64,000 bases of DNA from Symbiodinium natans (lineage: Eukaryota; Sar; Dinophyceae; Suessiales; Symbiodiniaceae). The stretch covers positions 236,884-300,883 of the forward strand of contig CAJNDS010002695.1 in the NCBI GenBank assembly GCA_905221605.1, in the 5' to 3' direction. Positions 60,501-64,000 of this stretch are shown piece by piece (the stretch's first letter is position 1; each line of letters opens with the position of its first letter). A model generated the notes under the pieces. It was not told the origin of the DNA. It was given only the letters and a program-made list of their open reading frames with translations, and searched no databases. A program made the position numbers and the translations under genes.

Positions 60501-61819
60501 ACAGCGCCAGGCGATGGCCCTGATGCAGACTGCCCCGGATGAGGCCAAGCGCAGGCAGGACCCTGTCTTGCAGGGTCACAAGCCTTGTCTGGAGGGTTGT
60601 ATCTTGGTCCGTCAGTTCTCAGTTTTGACGATACAAAATTTAACCACGCCTGGCCTGGAGAAGGTATGCCAATGACGCTGAGGTCACCAAGTTCATGCAG
60701 GTTGGCAGTTCTTAGCCTGGCCATGCTGGAACTACAGCTTGCCCTTTCCCGGCACCCTTGAAAAGCTCGTGCGCAGGACTTCAGCTCTCTCATGGCCACT
60801 CATTTCGACGTGTTGAGTAAGGAGGCAAAGCAACCGGTTCTGAGAATCAGATGAGGGGGGGCCCTCTCTCAACCCCCACATGCACAATCATGTTTACCCG
60901 TACGGGGGCATGCATGTGGAGTTGCCAACAGTTGGAGTCTTTCCAGGCCCCAAGTCCTGGCAAGCCCCAAGCTGGCTACGCCGCAAAGGCGTCCGGAGCC
61001 TAGTCCAGAACCTTGCAACGTCGGTTGGGGTTAGGGACTTAGCTCCTTGCCTGTCTTGGCTTCTGAGCATCTACGCACAGAACGATTGCCCCTATTGATC
61101 CCTGGTCTATGCAGGGTTCAATTGTGGCTTCCAGAGGCCTTCAGCTTTTTGGGCTCTCGGCTTCATCCAAGGCCCTCGGTTCCTGCAAAGGCAAGCCCAG
61201 CACAGGCAAGCCCAGCACAGGCGCAATCCGGTCTTCATGTCTCGTTCATACCTTGTGGTGCCTAGAGGGAGACACACGATGTGTGCAGCATAATTTCTCT
61301 TAAGCATTGGCATGATATTGCACATGTCTTGCATGAGATGAGAGGCAGGGCCACTTACATGTGAAACGTCACATTCAGGGCCGTGTCGTTGGCTCTGTGG
61401 ACGCCGGCATTCGCGCCCAGCAAAATGAGAGAAGGGTGTACCAATCGAAATGCCTGCGCTGAAGCAGAAACATGCAAGACTCGAAGTTGCTAGTGTCTCC
61501 AATGTAACAGTCGAATGAGTAATCTGCCAGGTTTTTGGAGAAGGCAGCACAATCCCGATATGAGGATCATCCCGGAGTTAAAACCTTGAGATCTGGCAGA
61601 GGCTTCACCTCTCGATGACCCGAAGGTCGCGAAGGCCTTCCAGGACCAGTCCGGCCGTTGCACGCAGCTCTGCGTAAATTTTACGAATTTCGTGATGGAA
61701 GACCTTTGGGACCACCGAAGTGCCGCCTGTAGCTGGAGTAGCTGGAATCCCATGTGGAGGATCCTGAGGTGCAGCAATTGATCTCCGAGCTCTATGCTGG
61801 AAAGCCTCTCGAGATGCAC
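57593..61819 (+). CDS. STI1/HOP-like (DP-repeat) co-chaperone-type protein, 13 exons
   Basis: Exons: 57593-57742, 57843-57893, 58023-58088, 58289-58327, 58603-58650, 59288-59332, 60006-60062, 60307-60333, 60511-60554, 60664-60700, 60777-60824, 61602-61643, 61760-61819. They join with no frame break: all in phase 0 except 60554/60664, which meet within an Arg codon. That gives about 238 residues from MAVSEEDDLPPPLEATRRRA, the ATG opening exon 1. Order: acidic/coiled N-terminus; KK-x-DQGFGGGLKKGFLGG; PKKKAEKTETKQ; then ITPQLMAAMQSRPDLLK, ALSDPKIQE, AMALMQTAPDEAKRRYANDA, SLMATHFDVLSKE, PLDDPKVAKAFQ and DPEVQQLISELYAGKPLEMH. The NP/TPxLMAxMQ and DPKxQE phrases are those of STI1/DP domains, which bind clients in HOP, Hip and Tic40. 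Most donors are GC; one is GA. A last exon near 62000 is likely. The exact partner is unknown. Confidence 0.82.
58143..58188. repeat. Interstitial telomere-like tract, TTTAGGG orientation
   Basis: Six TTTAGGG units in the third intron of the STI1-like gene, a few dozen bases after the donor of exon 3. Confidence 0.92.
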
Positions 61820-61824
61820 GCCTG

Positions 61825-62480
61825 GGTGCCCAGAGCAACCTGAGGGTTTTGGGGACAGGGTTGAAAGAGTAGTTTAAGAGGGTGCTGGAGTTGGAGTGCT
61901 GGGGCATGAGGATTAGATTTTTAGGGCAGTTTGGGCGTAGGAAGTTGTGGCTTGGAGCAAAGCACTACTTCCCCACGGTTGAGGGAGATGAGCTCAAGAC
62001 TTCAGGTCTCAAGCACAAGTTGTCAATGCAGGAGGGTCTGCTAGAGCTAGGTCTCCCAAGGACTGCAGCAGAGCTGCGCATTCGGTAGCGGAGTTGGTCT
62101 TCGTCATTCCGATGTCCTGCAAGCCCGTGCTTGTTCTCAGCAACGTAGAACATGAACTGGACCGCGACGACAAGACCAGATCCCGATGCCTCGATTTATG
62201 ATGACCCTATCTAACTTAGGGTTGAGCCCAGGAGCTGTGTCAGCAGAAGCCGCACCTCTTCCAAAAGGCCTGCTCCGAAAGCATCTGGGCAGTTGATCTC
62301 AAACAGTCTTGCCTAAGTACAACAGCAATGAGGTTCCTGCAGGCATCTTGACCTCTGTGAACTTATCCTGTCCACTTCTTGGGTGAGAGAGGCCATGTGG
62401 CCCAGAATCCTTACAACGAACCCCTGAGTTTAAACTAGCAGACGGGCCCAGCTACTCATCTCAGAGTTCATCGCAGTCGG
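61825..62480. other. Probable 3' part of the STI1-like gene; no firm exon
   Basis: A frame at about 62007-62088 (+) reads KHKLSMQEGLLELGLPRTAA and could supply the helical tail expected after LEMH. I cannot find an acceptor in the right phase. The rest looks non-coding. Confidence 0.3.
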
Positions 62481-62497
62481 TAGATAGAAGAGCCACC

Positions 62498-63105
62498 TTG
62501 TCATCCGCTCCTTGCCCACCAGCTTCAAGTTGCTTTGCGAGCCCTGGCACAGGTGAAGATTCTACTGGACAATGGGCTCCTGGGTCTGCAGTCCATGCCT
62601 CAGACTTGACTAAACCATGTAAAACCACCAAGGGGCTGCTTTCAGAAGTAATTGTGTGGATGTGGAGATCAAGATGCCAGGGACAGGAACTACGGGGAGT
62701 TCAAGGGGAGCGTCTGCGTAGCTCAGGAGATGAGACGATGGCGGCGGTTCACGAGCATGAGCTCTTTGATACCATTATGGTTGAGCTGTGCCATGTTTAT
62801 TGGCTGAAGTTGTTAAAAATCTATCGACAGCCAGTAACTTCTTGCAATATTCAGAGTTGAAGAAGTTGACGAATTTAGGTTGCATATATCTCCAAGGCTC
62901 ACGCCTTGTGCATGCAGGGCTGGTCTATACAGCGTTGCCAGCCAAAGTCTCACTTCACTCGAAGCCTCCGACGCGCAAGGGCGTATCCAAAGCAAGCGCA
63001 AAGGCATGGATGCCCGCATGTCATGACCGAGACTCTTTTTTAGCTACTTCAGCCTACAAAAAATTCTCCTGGAAAACAGCATGCGCTCGTCCTGTTTAGG
63101 GGCAT
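62498..63105 (+). CDS. Exon candidates, unknown
   Basis: Two plus frames look partly coding: 62690-62860 (GDETMAAVHEHELFDTIMVE, then LCHVYWLKLLKIYRQP) and 62880-63099 (GSRLVHAGLVYTALPAKVSL, then KPPTRKGVSKASAKAWMPAC). They are in different frames and would need a splice between them. No domain recognised. Confidence 0.28.
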
Positions 63106-63117
63106 GGCCTCAAGACA

Positions 63118-63240
63118 TCATGGCTTGCAGCAGCAGGAGCTTTGAGACTTCACGAAGCGACGCCTAAAATCCTCTCTAATTCCATCAAGATCCAGCAGGA
63201 ATCCTCGGAAGGCCCTTTTTGCAGAATCTTGGCATATGAC
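63118..63240 (-). CDS. Exon candidate, minus strand, unknown
   Basis: On the minus strand the stretch reads CQDSAKRAFRGFLLDLDGIR, then EDFRRRFVKSQSSCCCKP and a stop. The helical basic-acidic pattern suggests coding. The plus strand is also open (63142-63456), so the choice is tentative. Confidence 0.3.
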   Translation of the reverse strand, partial: VICQDSAKRAFRGFLLDLDGIREDFRRRFVKSQSSCCCKP

Positions 63241-63854
63241 TTGATGTGCTGGGTGCCCGCTGCCTCCGACTCCCGCAATGCGCGCCGGGCGAGTGCGTGT
63301 CATGAGGGTCACAGGGAAACAAGGGTTTTAGGGTTTTATCGTCTTGCAAGTTGCCGTAAGGTGTCCAAGCTTCTCAGGGTTAAGCCTCAGAATGACGTTA
63401 GATCCTCTCAATGGGTGAGGCTTGGCCAGGACGATGTAGAAATCAGAGCCAGGTGAAGCGCAGCGGGAGAGAGCCGGCAGCTTCTGGTCGAGGGCTGCCG
63501 GCAGGCACGGGGTGTGGTTCAGTACAGTTTTCATAGGGTCTTTAGGGCTGAACTTCGGGCCTAGCTTGTATCGTTTCAGGTGTGGGTTTGTCTTGTGCTA
63601 GGTCGGATTGAAGAGACCCACTGAATAAAGGCTTCGAGTCTCAGACCGAGGTGATGGGCCTGAAGGCATGGCAACTACGCAGTGTTGCACACTGCGGATA
63701 CTGAACCAAGTCAAGCTTGCTGATGGCATGGTTGCGCTGTTCTAGGAAATTTGATTCTGTTTTTCGCACCACAAGAATGGAAGCAATGCCATGAAGGGCT
63801 CTTAGACCGGAGCTAACAGTCTAATAGTAGGCCACGGTAACATTCCTTTGGCAG

Positions 63855-63976
63855 GCTATGCTCCAGCCAATGCTGCCAGGTACATGAAGCAGGTGCTCAG
63901 GTCCAAGAGCGGACCAAGAAGCAAGTCCAGGCACGCCAGCTGGTTCACCATGAAGCCACCGGCCGGTGTTCACTAG
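63855..63976 (+). CDS. Terminal exon of an unknown protein
   Basis: TTTGGCAG|G starts in phase 2 and reads YAPANAARYMKQVLRSKSGP, then RSKSRHASWFTMKPPAGVH and TAG at 63974-63976. The clean acceptor, coherent basic C-terminus and stop make it a good last exon. Upstream exons are not identified. The family is unknown. Confidence 0.5.
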
Positions 63977-64000
63977 AACCCTTGCACAAGAATGTGCACA

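Noticed and set aside
1-64000. tRNA, rRNA and spliceosomal RNA genes
   Set aside because: I looked for conserved tRNA arms, 5S and 18S/28S blocks and the full spliced-leader sequence and recognised none. A covariance-model scan would be needed to exclude small ones.
1-64000. Retroelement or transposase genes
   Set aside because: No reverse transcriptase (YxDD), integrase or DDE transposase motif was recognised in the frames I read. The only element-like features are the foldback at 21.1 kb and the repeats listed.

Overview
This looks like nuclear DNA of a dinoflagellate, most likely Symbiodiniaceae or a close relative. Four things seen in the sequence support that. Genes are cut into many tiny exons (25-150 bp) that join cleanly in frame. 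Acceptors are almost always AG followed by G. Many donors are GC, and one appears to be GA, instead of GT. TTTAGGG/CCCTAAA telomere-type repeats are scattered through introns. Only one long intronless gene is present. The rest is introns, satellites, microsatellites and duplicated segments, so long single-frame ORFs are a poor guide here. There are no operons, no CRISPR array and no recognisable bacterial or viral genes.

Layout. 0.7-1.2 kb: 3' exons of a DUF1295/steroid-reductase-like membrane protein (+). 1.4-7.4 kb: scattered short exon candidates. 7.57-12.11 kb: a satellite of about 38 copies of a 112-bp unit. 12.2-15 kb: candidate exons, including a CPxC zinc-ribbon-like one. 15.7-19.0 kb: a multi-exon class III-like phosphatidylinositol 3-kinase catalytic domain (+). 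20-22 kb: minisatellite, foldback element and small exons. 22.47-24.50 kb: an intact 675-aa secreted Cys-rich protein with a von Willebrand D-like domain, followed by degenerate copies of its own 3' end. 25-35 kb: repeats and many isolated good exons of unknown genes. 35.49-41.34 kb: three tandem copies of a 2,055-bp unit. 41.7-46 kb: minus-strand exons (one with a PDZ domain), a 94-bp GC-rich array and simple repeats. 46.5-53.6 kb: a WD40 beta-propeller gene (+) whose intron carries the 7.6-12.1 kb satellite family in reverse orientation. 54.4-57.2 kb: a diverged, truncated, collinear second copy of 17.3-20.6 kb, including two kinase exons. 57.59-61.82 kb: a 13-exon STI1/HOP-like gene (+) whose reading frame and splice phases I could follow from exon to exon. 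62-64 kb: further exon candidates, ending with a clear terminal exon.

The recognised genes (lipid kinase, WD40 scaffold, STI1-type co-chaperone, PDZ protein, secreted Cys-rich protein) have no evident shared pathway. What links the window is its genome mechanics: repeat-filled introns, GC donors, telomere-like tracts beside exons, recent and old segmental duplication, and one satellite family at two distant places in opposite orientation. Exon boundaries come from reading splice signals and codon phase by eye. Family names come from motif recognition, not from any search.
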